A DNA stretch of 64,000 nucleotides from Streptomyces coeruleorubidus (GCF_028885415.1 NZ_CP118527.1:2604001-2668000); one strand, 5' to 3'; positions 17,103-26,273 are shown, numbered from the stretch's first letter. Notes: a model not told the origin generated them from the sequence alone. Made by a program: numbers and translations.

Positions 17103-18989
17103 ATGAATCTGCTCGGCTTGCTGGACGACCCCCGCCCGTTCGCCCTGCTGCGCCGCCGCACCCCGGGCCACGACCATGACCTGATCGAGGTCCTCATCGG
17201 CCCGGTGACCACCTACGACCGCCTCGCCGACCTCCCCGACGAGGGCCTCGCGCTCGTCCCCTTCCGGCAGATCCGCGAGCGCGGTTTCGACGTCCGCGAC
17301 GACGGCACTCCGCTGTCGGTGCTGACGCCCGAGGAGTCGTACGGCGTCCCGCTCGCCGACGCCCTGGAGCAGCTCCCGGCGCACGACGTGCGCGTCGAGG
17401 GCGGCGGCTTCGACGTCGGTGACGAGGAGTACGCGGAGATCGTCGGGCGCGTGCTGCGGGAGGAGATCGGGCGGGGCGAGGGCGCGAACTTCGTCATCCG
17501 GCGGACGTACGAGGGGCAGATCCCCGGGTTCGGCCGGGCCGACGCGCTGGCGCTGTTCCGGCGGCTGCTGGAGGGCGAGCGGGGCGCGTACTGGACGTTC
17601 GTCGTGCACACCGGCGACCGGACGCTGGTCGGGGCGAGTCCGGAGGTGCACGTCCGGATGTCCGGCGGCACGGTCGTCATGAACCCGATCAGCGGCACGT
17701 ACCGCTACCCCGCCGACGGGCCGACGCCCGAGCACCTGCTGGACTTCCTCGCCGACGGCAAGGAGATCGAGGAGCTGTCGATGGTCGTCGACGAGGAGCT
17801 CAAGATGATGTGCACCGTCGGTGACATGGGCGGGGTGGTCGTCGGGCCCCGGCTGAAGGAGATGGCGCACCTCGCGCACACCGAGTACGAGCTGCGCGGG
17901 AAGTCCTCGCTGGACGTGCGGGAGGTGCTGAAGGAGACCATGTTCGCGGCGACCGTCACGGGCTCGCCGGTGCAGAACGCCTGCCGGGTCATCGAGCGGC
18001 ACGAGGTCGGCGGGCGCGGGTACTACGCCGGTGCGCTGGCCCTCCTCGGGCGGTACGCGGGCGGTGGGCGGGAAAAGTCTGCCGGGGCCCAGACCCTCGA
18101 CTCCCCCATCCTCATCCGCACCGCCGACATCGACGCCGACGGCCGGCTGCGGGTGCCGGTGGGCGCCACGCTCGTGCGCGGATCCGACCCGGCGGGCGAG
18201 GTCGCGGAGACCCATGCGAAGGCGGCGGGTGTGCTGGCCGCGTTGGGCGTACGTCCTTCCCGGCCGCGCGCTGAGGCCGTACGGCCACAGCTGGGGGACG
18301 ACCCCCGGGTCCGGGCGGCGCTGGACGGGCGCCGGGCCTCGCTCGCGCCCTTCTGGCTGCGGATGCAGCAGCGGTCGGACGAGCTGGAGGGGCACGCCCT
18401 CGTCGTGGACGGGGAGGACACCTTCACGGCGATGCTCGCGCACGTGCTGCGCGCCGGCGGCCTGGAGGTGAGCGTGCGGCGCTACGACGAGCCAGGGCTG
18501 CGGGAGGCGGTGCTCGGGCACGAGGGGCCGGTGGTCCTGGGGCCCGGACCGGGTGACCCGTCGGACCTGGCGGACCCGAAGATGCGGTTCCTGCGCTCCC
18601 TGACCGCCGAGGTGATCGGGAAGCACCCGCACGGCGTCCTCGGCGTCTGCCTCGGGCACGAGCTGATCGCCATCGAACTGGGCCTGGACGTCGTACGCAA
18701 GGAAGTGCCGTACCAGGGGGCGCAGACGGAGATCGAGCTGTTCGGGCGGCGGGAGACCGTCGGCTTCTACAACAGCTTCGTGGCGCGCTGCGACGACGAG
18801 GAGGCGGCGGAGCTGGCCGCGCACGGTGTGGAGGTCAGCCGCGCCGCGAACGGGGAGGTGCACGCGCTGCGGGGGCCCGGATTCGCGGGGGTGCAGTTCC
18901 ACCCGGAGTCGGTGCTCACGCTCGACGGCGCGGCGGTCGTGCGGGACCTGGTGGGGCAGCTGCGGGGCACGAGCACGCCCTCGGTGTAG
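17103..18989 (+). CDS. trpEG: Anthranilate synthase, fused TrpE-TrpG
   Basis: The 628-residue protein fuses the chorismate-binding subunit to a glutamine amidotransferase. Residues 1 to about 390 are TrpE-like: ANFVIRRTYEGQIPGF, VGASPEVHV, NPISGTYRYP, DEELKMMCTVGDMGG, TVTGSPVQNACRVI and GRGYYAGALAL. Residues from about 425 on are a class I amidotransferase with GPGPGDPSD, nucleophile Cys near residue 516 in GVCLGHE, and FHPES near 600. The same single-chain layout occurs in some anthranilate and ADIC synthases of secondary metabolism. Here the trp attenuator upstream argues for tryptophan synthesis. The ATG at 17103 follows GGAGAAGGAG. Confidence 0.93.
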   Translation: MNLLGLLDDPRPFALLRRRTPGHDHDLIEVLIGPVTTYDRLADLPDEGLALVPFRQIRERGFDVRDDGTPLSVLTPEESYGVPLADALEQLPAHDVRVEGGGFDVGDEEYAEIVGRVLREEIGRGEGANFVIRRTYEGQIPGFGRADALALFRRLLEGERGAYWTFVVHTGDRTLVGASPEVHVRMSGGTVVMNPISGTYRYPADGPTPEHLLDFLADGKEIEELSMVVDEELKMMCTVGDMGGVVVGPRLKEMAHLAHTEYELRGKSSLDVREVLKETMFAATVTGSPVQNACRVIERHEVGGRGYYAGALALLGRYAGGGREKSAGAQTLDSPILIRTADIDADGRLRVPVGATLVRGSDPAGEVAETHAKAAGVLAALGVRPSRPRAEAVRPQLGDDPRVRAALDGRRASLAPFWLRMQQRSDELEGHALVVDGEDTFTAMLAHVLRAGGLEVSVRRYDEPGLREAVLGHEGPVVLGPGPGDPSDLADPKMRFLRSLTAEVIGKHPHGVLGVCLGHELIAIELGLDVVRKEVPYQGAQTEIELFGRRETVGFYNSFVARCDDEEAAELAAHGVEVSRAANGEVHALRGPGFAGVQFHPESVLTLDGAAVVRDLVGQLRGTSTPSV

Positions 18990-18995
18990 CACGGG

Positions 18996-19023
18996 GCCGG
19001 TCGGGCCGCGCGGCCCGACCGGC
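18996..19023. terminator. Bidirectional terminator between trpEG and pfkA
   Basis: GCCGGTCGGGCC-GCGC-GGCCCGACCGGC is a perfect 12-bp stem with a four-base loop, located between convergent stops. Confidence 0.85.
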
Positions 19024-19043
19024 GTCCGGGGCGGGGCGGCGCG

Positions 19044-20072
19044 TCAGCCGAAGAACACCCCGACCTCCTCGTACAGTTTCGGGTCCACCGTCTTCAGGCG
19101 GGCCGTCGCGTCCGCGATGGGGACACGCACGATGTCCGTGCCGCGCAGGGCGACCATCAGGCCGAAGTCCCCGTCGCGGACGCAGTCGATGGCGTGCAGT
19201 CCGAAACGGGTGGCGAGCCAGCGGTCGAAGGCGCTGGGGGTGCCGCCGCGCTGGACATGGCCGAGGACCGTCGTGCGGGCCTCCTTGCCCGTGCGCTTCT
19301 CGATCTCCTTGGCGAGCCACTCGCCGACCCCGGACAGGCGGACGTGCCCGAAGGAGTCCAGCGTCCGGTCCTTGAGGACCATGTCGCCGTCCTTGGGCAC
19401 GGCCCCCTCGGCGACGACCACGATCGGCGCGTACGACGCCCGGAAGCGGGACGTCACCCAGGCGCACACCTGCTCGACGTCGAAGCGCTGCTCGGGGATG
19501 AGGATGACGTTCGCGCCGCCGGCCAGGCCGGAGTGGAGGGCGATCCAGCCGGCGTGCCGGCCCATCACCTCGACGACCAGGACGCGCATATGGGACTCGG
19601 CGGTGGTGTGCAGCCGGTCGATGGCCTCGGTCGCGATGCCGACCGCGGTGTCGAAGCCGAAGGTGTAGTCCGTGGCGGACAGGTCGTTGTCTATCGTCTT
19701 CGGGACGCCCACGCAGGGCACGCCGTGCTCGTCGGACAGCCGGGCGGCCACGCCCAGGGTGTCCTCGCCGCCGATGGCGATGAGCGCCTCGACCTCCAGC
19801 TCGGCGAGGTTCTCCTTGATTCGGCGGATGCCGTTCCGCTCCTTCAGCGGGTTGGTCCGCGAGGAGCCGAGGATGGTGCCGCCGCGGGGCAGGATGCCGC
19901 GCACGGCGGGGATGTCGAGACGGACGGTGTCGTTCTCCAAGGGCCCTCGCCAGCCGTCCCGGAAGCCGGTGAAGTCGTAGCCGTACTCCTGCACGCCCTT
20001 GCGGACGATGGCCCGGATGACGGCGTTGAGTCCGGGGCAGTCGCCGCCTCCGGTCAGTACTCCGACCCGCAT
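19044..20072 (-). CDS. pfkA: 6-phosphofructokinase
   Basis: PFK phosphorylates fructose 6-phosphate in glycolysis. The 342-residue chain starts MRVGVLTGGGDCPGLNAVIR and keeps ILPRGGTILGSSRTNP, PKTIDNDL with the catalytic Asp, VVEVMGRHAGWIA, and LGHVQRGGTPSAFDR. The donor-site motifs read GGEDT and PKTID instead of GGDGS and PGTID of classic short ATP enzymes. That is the pattern of the actinobacterial group that includes both pyrophosphate- and ATP-dependent enzymes, so the phosphoryl donor cannot be fixed by eye. Confidence 0.94.
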   Translation of the reverse strand: MRVGVLTGGGDCPGLNAVIRAIVRKGVQEYGYDFTGFRDGWRGPLENDTVRLDIPAVRGILPRGGTILGSSRTNPLKERNGIRRIKENLAELEVEALIAIGGEDTLGVAARLSDEHGVPCVGVPKTIDNDLSATDYTFGFDTAVGIATEAIDRLHTTAESHMRVLVVEVMGRHAGWIALHSGLAGGANVILIPEQRFDVEQVCAWVTSRFRASYAPIVVVAEGAVPKDGDMVLKDRTLDSFGHVRLSGVGEWLAKEIEKRTGKEARTTVLGHVQRGGTPSAFDRWLATRFGLHAIDCVRDGDFGLMVALRGTDIVRVPIADATARLKTVDPKLYEEVGVFFG

Positions 20073-20124
20073 GGAATGTCCCTTCGCAGCAGGTGCCTGA
20101 CGAAGGGTCAGTGTGGCGCGCGTC

Positions 20125-20814
20125 TCACTCGTCGTCGAGGCCGCGCTCTATCGCATACCTGACCAGTTCCACGCGGTTGTGCAACTGGAGCTTGCCGAGG
20201 GTGTTCTGGACGTGGTTCTGCACCGTGCGGTGGGAGATGACCAGGCGTTCGGCGATCTGCTTGTAGCTCAGGCCCTTGGCGACGAGGCGCAGCACCTCGG
20301 TCTCGCGGTCGGTGAGCCGGGGTGCCTTCGGTTCGTCGGTGTCCTGGGCGGGGGCGGGTTCGGAGGCCAGGCGGCGGTACTCGCCGAGGACCAGCCCGGC
20401 GAGGCCCGGGGTGAAGACCGGGTCGCCGACGGCCGTGCGGCGGACAGCGTCCTGGAGTTCCTCGGTGGAGGCCGACTTCAGCAGGTATCCGGTCGCGCCG
20501 GACTTCACCGCCTCCAGGACGTCGGCGTGCTCACCGCTCGCGGACAGCACCAGGACGCGCAGCGCCGGGTCGGCGGCGACGACCTCCTTGCAGACCTGGA
20601 CGCCGGGCTTGCCGGGCAGGTTCAGGTCGAGCACGAGGACCTCGGGTGCGGCGGCCTTGGCGCGGCGCACGGCCTGGTCGCCGTCGCCCGCGGTGGCGAC
20701 CACCTCGAAGCCCGACTCGGCCAGGTCCCGGGCGACCGCGTCGCGCCACATGGGGTGGTCGTCGACCACCATGACCTTGATCGGGACCTGCCGGTCCTCC
20801 GTGGTCTCCGTCAT
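20125..20814 (-). CDS. macR: NarL/LuxR-type response regulator (MacR)
   Basis: Residues 1-130 are a receiver domain (KVMVVDDHP, phospho-acceptor Asp in VLDLNLPGKPG, Lys in GYLLKSAS). Residues 165-225 are a LuxR helix-turn-helix (LTDRETEVLRLVAKGLSYKQ then RTVQNHVQNTLGKL). The 229-residue gene starts at the ATG at 20814, overlapping the kinase stop by four bases. Gene order and sequence fit the MacRS system of S. coelicolor, reported to act on morphogenesis-related membrane proteins and actinorhodin. The identity rests on recall, not on an alignment. Confidence 0.88.
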   Translation of the reverse strand: MTETTEDRQVPIKVMVVDDHPMWRDAVARDLAESGFEVVATAGDGDQAVRRAKAAAPEVLVLDLNLPGKPGVQVCKEVVAADPALRVLVLSASGEHADVLEAVKSGATGYLLKSASTEELQDAVRRTAVGDPVFTPGLAGLVLGEYRRLASEPAPAQDTDEPKAPRLTDRETEVLRLVAKGLSYKQIAERLVISHRTVQNHVQNTLGKLQLHNRVELVRYAIERGLDDE

Positions 20815-22037
20815 CGCCGCTCCGCCTTCCCCCGTACGTTCGTCACGTCCTTCGGTACCTTCAACTCGACCTCCGTGCCCTGGCCCGGCACCGAGATCAG
20901 CTCCGCGCTGCCGCCGAGGTCGCGGAGCCGGCCGCGGATCGACAGGGCGACGCCGAGCCGCCCCTCGCCCTCGGCCTGGGCGAGCCGCCCCTCCGGGATG
21001 CCGGGTCCGTCGTCCCGCACGGTGACGATCACCTCGTCCGGCTCGTCCTCGACGAGGATCCACGCGCGCGCCTGCTCCCCGGCGTGCTTGCGGACGTTGT
21101 CCAGCGCCGCCCCGACGGCGGCGGCCACCTCCCGGGCGGCGACCGGCGCCAGCGGCACGGGCGCGCCGGGCTCGGCGAGGCTGACCTTGGCCCCGGCGTA
21201 CGGCGCGAGCAGGGCGCGCAGGTCGACGGGGCCGCTCTCCTGCGGCTGCTCCTCGACGGTCCGGACGACGGCTCCCTCGGCGGCGTCCTCCGAGACCCGG
21301 GAGACGGGCACCAGTCCGCCGGAGACCAGGGTGCGCAGCGCGACCTCCTGCTCACCGGCCATCCGGCCCAGCTCGGCCGCCTCGCCGCCGATCACCGCGC
21401 CACGCCGCTGCACCATCGCCAGCACCTGGAGCACGCTGTCGTGGATGTCGCGGGCCAAGCGCTCCCGCTCCCGTGTCGCGGCCTCGATCTCCAGGGCGCG
21501 GGCGAGGGTGCGCTCGGAGGCGCGGGCGACCTCGACGACGTAGCCGATGGCGATGGAGGCGATGCAGACGAGGATGACGTTGTGGACGGTGTCGCGGGCC
21601 GGGCTGCCGCGCTCGATCAGGTTGGCGGCGGCCACGAGGCTGGAGGCGAGGGCCGCCCAGCGCCAGCCGCCCTTGACGGCGAAGGCGAGGACGGCACCGG
21701 CGGTCCATATCGACGGCAGCGTCGGGCCGCCCGCCTGGACCCGCTCGTGCGTGTCGGCGACGGGCGTGAGCAGGATGCCGGTGAGGGCGACGGTGAGGTC
21801 GGCGACGAGAAACCCTTTGGTGCAGCGGGCCGCGTTCGCGACCCGGGGCAGTGTGGCCAGGGTCCACGCGGCCAGCACGACGTAGTAGGCGACGGCGACC
21901 CAGGGCCGGACGAACTCCTCGTAGGCGGTGGCGAACAGGCCGATCGCGTACAACATCGTGAGCACCCGGTACGCGGTCAGCGCACGCCACAGCGGCTGCT
22001 CGACCGACATCCTCATGACCTGCTCGCGCCTGGCCAT
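20811..22037 (-). CDS. macS: Sensor histidine kinase (MacS)
   Basis: About 408 residues. The N-terminal half holds five or six hydrophobic segments (for example VAVAYYVVLAAWTLATL, TAGAVLAFAVKGGWRWAALA and NVILVCIASIAIGYVV). A HisKA_3 dimerisation box follows with phospho-acceptor His in RERLARDIHDSVLQ, and the ATPase carries the N box LDNVRKHA, G1 DDGPGIPEG and a G2-like GRLGVALSIRGRL. The start is uncertain: ATG 22037 has GGGGGAG close by; ATG 22016 and ATG 22010 are alternatives. It forms an operon with macR. Confidence 0.87.
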   Translation of the reverse strand: MARREQVMRMSVEQPLWRALTAYRVLTMLYAIGLFATAYEEFVRPWVAVAYYVVLAAWTLATLPRVANAARCTKGFLVADLTVALTGILLTPVADTHERVQAGGPTLPSIWTAGAVLAFAVKGGWRWAALASSLVAAANLIERGSPARDTVHNVILVCIASIAIGYVVEVARASERTLARALEIEAATRERERLARDIHDSVLQVLAMVQRRGAVIGGEAAELGRMAGEQEVALRTLVSGGLVPVSRVSEDAAEGAVVRTVEEQPQESGPVDLRALLAPYAGAKVSLAEPGAPVPLAPVAAREVAAAVGAALDNVRKHAGEQARAWILVEDEPDEVIVTVRDDGPGIPEGRLAQAEGEGRLGVALSIRGRLRDLGGSAELISVPGQGTEVELKVPKDVTNVRGKAERR

Positions 22038-22065
22038 CTCCCCCACCCCTGGCTCAAGCCCCCGA

Positions 22066-22872
22066 CTAGGGCTCGGTCCGTCGCTGCTCCGACTTTTCCT
22101 TCTCCGACTTTTCCTTTTCCGCCTGTTCCTTCTCCGCCCGTGCGAGCGCGGCCTTCGCCGCCTTCTCGGCTTCCTTCTCGGCCTTGGCCGCCTCCGCGAG
22201 CTGCCGCTTCATGGCCGTCGCGTACATGTCGACGTACTCCTGGCCGGAGAGCTTCATGATCTCGTACATGACCTCGTCGGTCACCGCGCGCAGTACGAAC
22301 CGGTCGTGCTCCATGCCCTGGTAGCGGCTGAAGTCCAGGGGCTTGCCGATCCGGATGCCGGGGCGCATCAGCTTCGGCATGACCTTCCCGGGCGGCTGGA
22401 TCTTCTCCGTGTCGATCATGGCGACGGGGATGACGGGCGCGCCGGTCGCGAGCGCCACGCGCGCGAGGCCGCCCGGCTTGCCGCGGTAGAGCCGCCCGTC
22501 GGGCGAGCGCGTCCCCTCCGGGTAGATGCCGAACAGCTCGCCGCGCTCCAGCACCTCGATGCCGCTCTTGATGGCGGCCTCACCCGCGCCGCGCGCACCG
22601 GAGCGGTCCACCGGCAGCTGGCCGACTCCCTTGAAGAAGGCGGCGGTCAGCCGGCCCTTCACCCCGGGCGTGGTGAAGTACTCGGCCTTCGCGATGAACG
22701 TGACCTTGCGGTCCAGGACCGCGGGCAGGAAGAACGAGTCCGAGAAGGAGAGGTGGTTGCTCGCCAGGATCGCCGGGCCCTCGGCGGGAACGTTCTCCAG
22801 GCCTTCCACCCAGGGCCTGAAGGCGACCTTCAGCGGTCCCCCAACAGCGACCTTCATCGCGCCGTACAACAA
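22066..22872 (-). CDS. plsC: 1-acyl-sn-glycerol-3-phosphate acyltransferase
   Basis: The 268-residue protein shows the acyltransferase blocks NHLSFSD (catalytic HX4D), GQLPVDRSG, FGIYPEGTRSPDG and VIPVAMIDT. It should make phosphatidic acid at the membrane. The last 40 residues are an unusual Lys/Glu/Ala-rich helix (AEKEAEKAAKAALARAEKEQ and beyond) built of near-repeats, probably a coiled coil or charged tail. It lies 28 bases upstream of macS on the same strand and is divergent from the esterase gene. Confidence 0.9.
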   Translation of the reverse strand: MLYGAMKVAVGGPLKVAFRPWVEGLENVPAEGPAILASNHLSFSDSFFLPAVLDRKVTFIAKAEYFTTPGVKGRLTAAFFKGVGQLPVDRSGARGAGEAAIKSGIEVLERGELFGIYPEGTRSPDGRLYRGKPGGLARVALATGAPVIPVAMIDTEKIQPPGKVMPKLMRPGIRIGKPLDFSRYQGMEHDRFVLRAVTDEVMYEIMKLSGQEYVDMYATAMKRQLAEAAKAEKEAEKAAKAALARAEKEQAEKEKSEKEKSEQRRTEP

Positions 22873-23059
22873 CCGAGTGCCTCCTGTATGTGTCGATCAG
22901 ACCTTAACCCGGCGCGCTGTCAAAGGCGCCGACGGCCCTGGTCGGTGTCAGTGCCGTCGCGTACGGTGAAGGTCCCGCGAACGCCGTGCGATCCCTGCCA
23001 TGACGTTCCGTGACCATCCGTGATCGTGTCAGTCCCTTCTCACGACCAGGAGGCCGAAG

Positions 23060-23857
23060 GTGCCGGTCCTTGCCGGAGCCGAGCCGTTTCGCCACGAGGG
23101 CGGGGAGATCGCCGTGCTCCTCTGCCACGGCTTCACCGGTTCACCGCAGTCGCTGCGCCCCTGGGCGGAGCATCTCGCCGCACGCGGCCTGACCGTCTCG
23201 CTGCCGCTGCTGCCCGGGCACGGCACGCGCTGGGAGGACCTGCGGATCACCGGCTGGCAGGACTGGTACGCGGAGGTGGACCGCGAGCTGCGCCTGCTGT
23301 GCGAGCGCCGCGAGCAGGTGTTCGTGGCCGGCCTGTCCATGGGCGGCGCCCTGGCCCTGCGGCTGGCCGCGAAGCACGGCGACGCCGTCAGCGGTGTGAT
23401 GGTCGTCAACCCGGCGAACAAGGTGCACGGCCTGGCCGCGCACGCCCTCCCGGTGATCCGCCACCTCGTCCCCGCGACGAAGGGCATCGCCAGCGACATC
23501 GCCAAGCCGGACAGCAGGGAGCTGGGCTACGACCGGGTTCCGCTGCACGCCGCGCACTCCCTGCGCCAGTTCTTCCAGGTCGTCGACCGCGAGCTGCCGC
23601 AGGTCACCCAGCCGGTGCTGCTGCTGCGCAGCCCGCAGGACCATGTGGTGCCGCCCGTCGACTCGGCCCGTATCCTCAGCCGCATCTCGTCGACCGACGT
23701 GAAAGAGGTCCTCCTGGAACAGAGCTACCACGTCGCCACGTTGGACCATGACGCGGACCGGATCTTCGAGGAGAGCACCGCGTTCATCGGCCGGTTCGCG
23801 TCCGGCCTCGGCAAGGAGCCCGGTCTCGGCAAGGAAGGGACGACCGCAGGTGGCTGA
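23060..23857 (+). CDS. Alpha/beta hydrolase, Est30-like carboxylesterase or monoacylglycerol lipase
   Basis: The 265-residue protein has an oxyanion loop LLCHGFTGSPQS, the nucleophile elbow VAGLSMGGALAL, a catalytic Asp in LLLRSPQDHVVPPVDS and His in YHVATLDHDADRI. There is no signal peptide. The GTG at 23060 follows AGGAGG. It is divergent from plsC, which fits a role in acyl-lipid turnover, but the substrate is unknown. Its stop overlaps the start of the next gene by eight bases. Confidence 0.88.
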   Translation: MPVLAGAEPFRHEGGEIAVLLCHGFTGSPQSLRPWAEHLAARGLTVSLPLLPGHGTRWEDLRITGWQDWYAEVDRELRLLCERREQVFVAGLSMGGALALRLAAKHGDAVSGVMVVNPANKVHGLAAHALPVIRHLVPATKGIASDIAKPDSRELGYDRVPLHAAHSLRQFFQVVDRELPQVTQPVLLLRSPQDHVVPPVDSARILSRISSTDVKEVLLEQSYHVATLDHDADRIFEESTAFIGRFASGLGKEPGLGKEGTTAGG

Positions 23858-24467
23858 GCACGACTCCGACCGCGAGGGCCGCGAGCCGGACGAGAAGGGC
23901 GTCCCGTTCGACGAGGAGGCCGCCTGGGCGGCGATCGTCGCCGGGTACGGCGAGGAGCCGCCGGACCCCCCGGGCGCCAAGCCGTTCAAGTCGGTCGAGG
24001 ACCTGGCGCTGCTGGAGTCTCCGACCAACGACGACCGGGTGGACACGGCCGGGGACGCCGCCAAGCCCGCTGAGCCCGAGGGTCCGGAGGCCAAGGCGTC
24101 CGGGTCCGCGGACAAGCCGGCCAAGCCTCTGGGCGGCTCGGTCTCCTTCGCGCCCGGCGTCGGTCCGCGCGACTACTCCGCGCCGGAGCCCACCGAGGAC
24201 GACTTCGACGAGGACGACGAGGGCCACTTCGTGCCGCCGGAGCCGCCCCCGCTGCCGTCCGCCGACCCCACCGCGAAGTTCGCGTGGCTCGGCGTGCTGG
24301 GCGGGCCGGTGCTGTTCCTGCTCGCCGTGCTGCTCGGCTGGGAAATGACGTGGTGGCTGGCCACGCTGGGGATCGGCGGGTTCGTCGGCGGGTTCGCGAC
24401 GCTGGTGATGCGGATGCGGACGGATGACGAGGAGGACGACGACCCGGGGCGGGGTGCGGTCGTCTAG
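23850..24467 (+). CDS. Acidic membrane protein of unknown function
   Basis: Residues 1-140 of the 205-residue protein are charged and low complexity, with the motif FDEEAAWAAIVAGYGEEPPD near the start and SVSFAPGVGPRDYSAPEP followed by an acidic run. Two hydrophobic helices follow (LGVLGGPVLFLLAVLLG and LATLGIGGFVGGFATLVM), then an acidic cytoplasmic tail. The GTG start lies inside the preceding esterase gene (overlap 23850-23857), so the two are probably translated together. Function not recognised. Confidence 0.8.
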   Translation: MAEHDSDREGREPDEKGVPFDEEAAWAAIVAGYGEEPPDPPGAKPFKSVEDLALLESPTNDDRVDTAGDAAKPAEPEGPEAKASGSADKPAKPLGGSVSFAPGVGPRDYSAPEPTEDDFDEDDEGHFVPPEPPPLPSADPTAKFAWLGVLGGPVLFLLAVLLGWEMTWWLATLGIGGFVGGFATLVMRMRTDDEEDDDPGRGAVV

Positions 24468-25210
24468 GAAGCCGGCACTCTGAGGGCGGCCAGGACCGGG
24501 AGGTGGTCCGTGGCCGCCCTCAGGTCTGTGTCGGTCACCCCGGGGTGCTCGGACGGCACCCCGCAGCCCAGCACCTCGATGCCCTTGGTCGCGAAGATCG
24601 CGTCGATGCGCTGGTAGGGGTCGGCGGGGGTCCAGGTGTGCTCGCCACCCCAGGGTGACGCGGCCCGGCAGTCGGTGAGGGTGTCGGCCAGTCGGCCGAA
24701 GGCGGGGCCGTCGGGGCGTTCGTTCAGGTCGCCGCCGGCGATCGCGTGCTCCACGCCCAGCCCGGCGAGCCTGTCCAGGAGCATGCCGGCCTGGTCGTAG
24801 CGCTCGTCCTTCTGCAGCGACAGGTGACAACTCAGGACGCCGAGGCGGGTGCCGGCGAAGCGGACGACCGCCGTGGCGAAGCCGCGGCGGTGCAGGCCGG
24901 GGGTGCGGGGCAGGAGGACGTCCTCCGTGCGTTCGACGCTCGCCCGGAGCGAGCTGAGGATCGCCGGGCCTGTGGTGGTGGCGCCCCCGGTGACGACGAC
25001 CAGGTCGGATTCGCGGGCCAGACGGGCGAGTTTCTTGCGCCAGCGGAAGAAGCGGGGGGCTTCTTGGATCAGGACCAGGTCGGGTCGGCAGGCCCTGATG
25101 ACGCGGGCCAGGGCGTCGGTGTCGTCGCGCATCGAGCGGATGTTGTAGCTGAGGACCCTGATGACCGCGGAACCGTCGGGTTCGGTACGGGAGTTGGGGA
25201 GCAGGGGCAT
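24464..25210 (-). CDS. Endonuclease/exonuclease/phosphatase-family protein
   Basis: The 248-residue protein has the EEP-fold motifs IRVLSYNIRSM, DLVLIQEAPRFFRW (metal-binding Glu), LSCHLSLQKDER, AIAGGDLNERPDG (catalytic Asp-x-Asn), RIDAIF and ATDHLPVLAAL (final Asp-His pair). Whether it cleaves a nucleic acid, phospholipid or small phosphodiester cannot be told. Its stop overlaps that of the acidic membrane protein tail to tail. It lies downstream of glkA on the same strand, separated by dispersed repeat B. Confidence 0.85.
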   Translation of the reverse strand: MPLLPNSRTEPDGSAVIRVLSYNIRSMRDDTDALARVIRACRPDLVLIQEAPRFFRWRKKLARLARESDLVVVTGGATTTGPAILSSLRASVERTEDVLLPRTPGLHRRGFATAVVRFAGTRLGVLSCHLSLQKDERYDQAGMLLDRLAGLGVEHAIAGGDLNERPDGPAFGRLADTLTDCRAASPWGGEHTWTPADPYQRIDAIFATKGIEVLGCGVPSEHPGVTDTDLRAATDHLPVLAALRVPAS

Positions 25211-25269
25211 GTGATCAATTTACGCCCAATAGCTCGGGGCGCGGGGTTGTGCGCGAGTGCCGGTCGTAT

Positions 25270-25307
25270 GTGGCTGATCGCGCAGTTCCCCGCGCCCCTT
25301 AAAGGCC
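25270..25307. repeat. Dispersed repeat B, copy 1 (between glkA and the EEP gene)
   Basis: The 38-base core begins GTGGCTGATCGCGCAGTTCC, continues with CCGCGCCCCTTAAAGGCC, and matches 43372-43408 with few differences. Sequences of this kind occur in many Streptomyces intergenic regions by my recollection. It lies 13 bases past the glkA stop. Confidence 0.65.
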
Positions 25308-25319
25308 AAAAGCAGGGCG

Positions 25320-26273
25320 TCACATGATCGGGTCGGGCTCCCGGGCCAGGTCCGCCGCGCCCACCAGGCCGGCCTTGTTGCCCAGTTCCGCTGCCCTGAC
25401 CTCGGCCACCGGGCGCCAGTTGCCGCCCACCAGCCAGCGCTTGTAGGACTTGCGGATCGGGCCCAGGACCAGTTCGCCCTCGTCGGAGAGGCCGCCGCCG
25501 ACGATGAAGGCGGAGGGGTCGAAGAGGGAGGCCAGGTCGGCGAGGCCCGCGCCGACCCAGCGGGCCAGTTCGCGGTAGGAGTCGACGGCCACGCGGTCGC
25601 CCTGGCGGGCGGCCATGGAGATGTGCTTGCCCTCGATGCCGTCGGGCGTGCCGTTGCCGAGGCCGAGGAGGATCTCGGCGTTCTCGGGGGTGGCGTTGGC
25701 GCGCTGCTTGGCGTACCTCACCAGCGCCCGCCCCGACGCGTACTGCTCCCAGCAGCCCTGCGAGCCGCAGCCGCACAGCAGGCCGTCCGGGACCATGCGG
25801 ATGTGGCCGAACTCGGCGGCCACGCCGAAGTGCCCGCGGCGCAGCTTGTTGCCGATGATGATGCCGCCGCCGAGGCCGGTGCCGAGCGTGATGCAGATGA
25901 CGTTGCGGTGGCCCTTGCCTGCGCCGAACTTGTACTCGCCCCACGCCGCGGCGTTCGCGTCGTTCTCGACGACCACCGGGAGGCCCACGCGGGCCTCGAC
26001 CTTCTGCTTGAGCGGCTCGTTGCGCCAGTGGATGTTGGGCGCGAAGTACACCTCGGAGCGCTGCCGGTTCACATAGCCGGCCGCGCCGATGCCCACGCCG
26101 ACGATGTCGTGCCCGACGCGGGCGCCTTCCACCGCCGAGGCGATGGCGTCCACGATGCCCTCAGGCGTGCCCGGGGTCGGCACCTTGTGGGTCGAGAGGA
26201 TGTTGCCTTCCTCATCGACCACGCCGGCCGCGATCTTCGTGCCGCCGATGTCGACGCCGATGGTGAGTCCCAT
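25320..26273 (-). CDS. glkA: Glucokinase (ROK family)
   Basis: GlkA phosphorylates glucose and in Streptomyces is also needed for carbon catabolite repression. The 317-residue ROK protein has the ATP loop IGVDIGGTKIAAGVVDE, VENDANAAAWGEY with the catalytic Asp, ITLGTGLGGGIIIG, the zinc motif LLCGCGSQGCWEQY (His in EFGHIRM plus three Cys) and IVGGGLSDEGE. The ATG at 26273 follows a GAGGGATTC-type site. It precedes the EEP-family gene and is preceded by the DUF5304 gene on the same strand. Confidence 0.95.
   Translation of the reverse strand: MGLTIGVDIGGTKIAAGVVDEEGNILSTHKVPTPGTPEGIVDAIASAVEGARVGHDIVGVGIGAAGYVNRQRSEVYFAPNIHWRNEPLKQKVEARVGLPVVVENDANAAAWGEYKFGAGKGHRNVICITLGTGLGGGIIIGNKLRRGHFGVAAEFGHIRMVPDGLLCGCGSQGCWEQYASGRALVRYAKQRANATPENAEILLGLGNGTPDGIEGKHISMAARQGDRVAVDSYRELARWVGAGLADLASLFDPSAFIVGGGLSDEGELVLGPIRKSYKRWLVGGNWRPVAEVRAAELGNKAGLVGAADLAREPDPIM

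Noticed and set aside
15483..18992. Long minus-strand frame joining the DAHP synthase to sequence antisense to trpE-G
   Set aside because: The upstream part is antisense to a clear fused anthranilate synthase and has no family features; the real start is the GTG at 16835.
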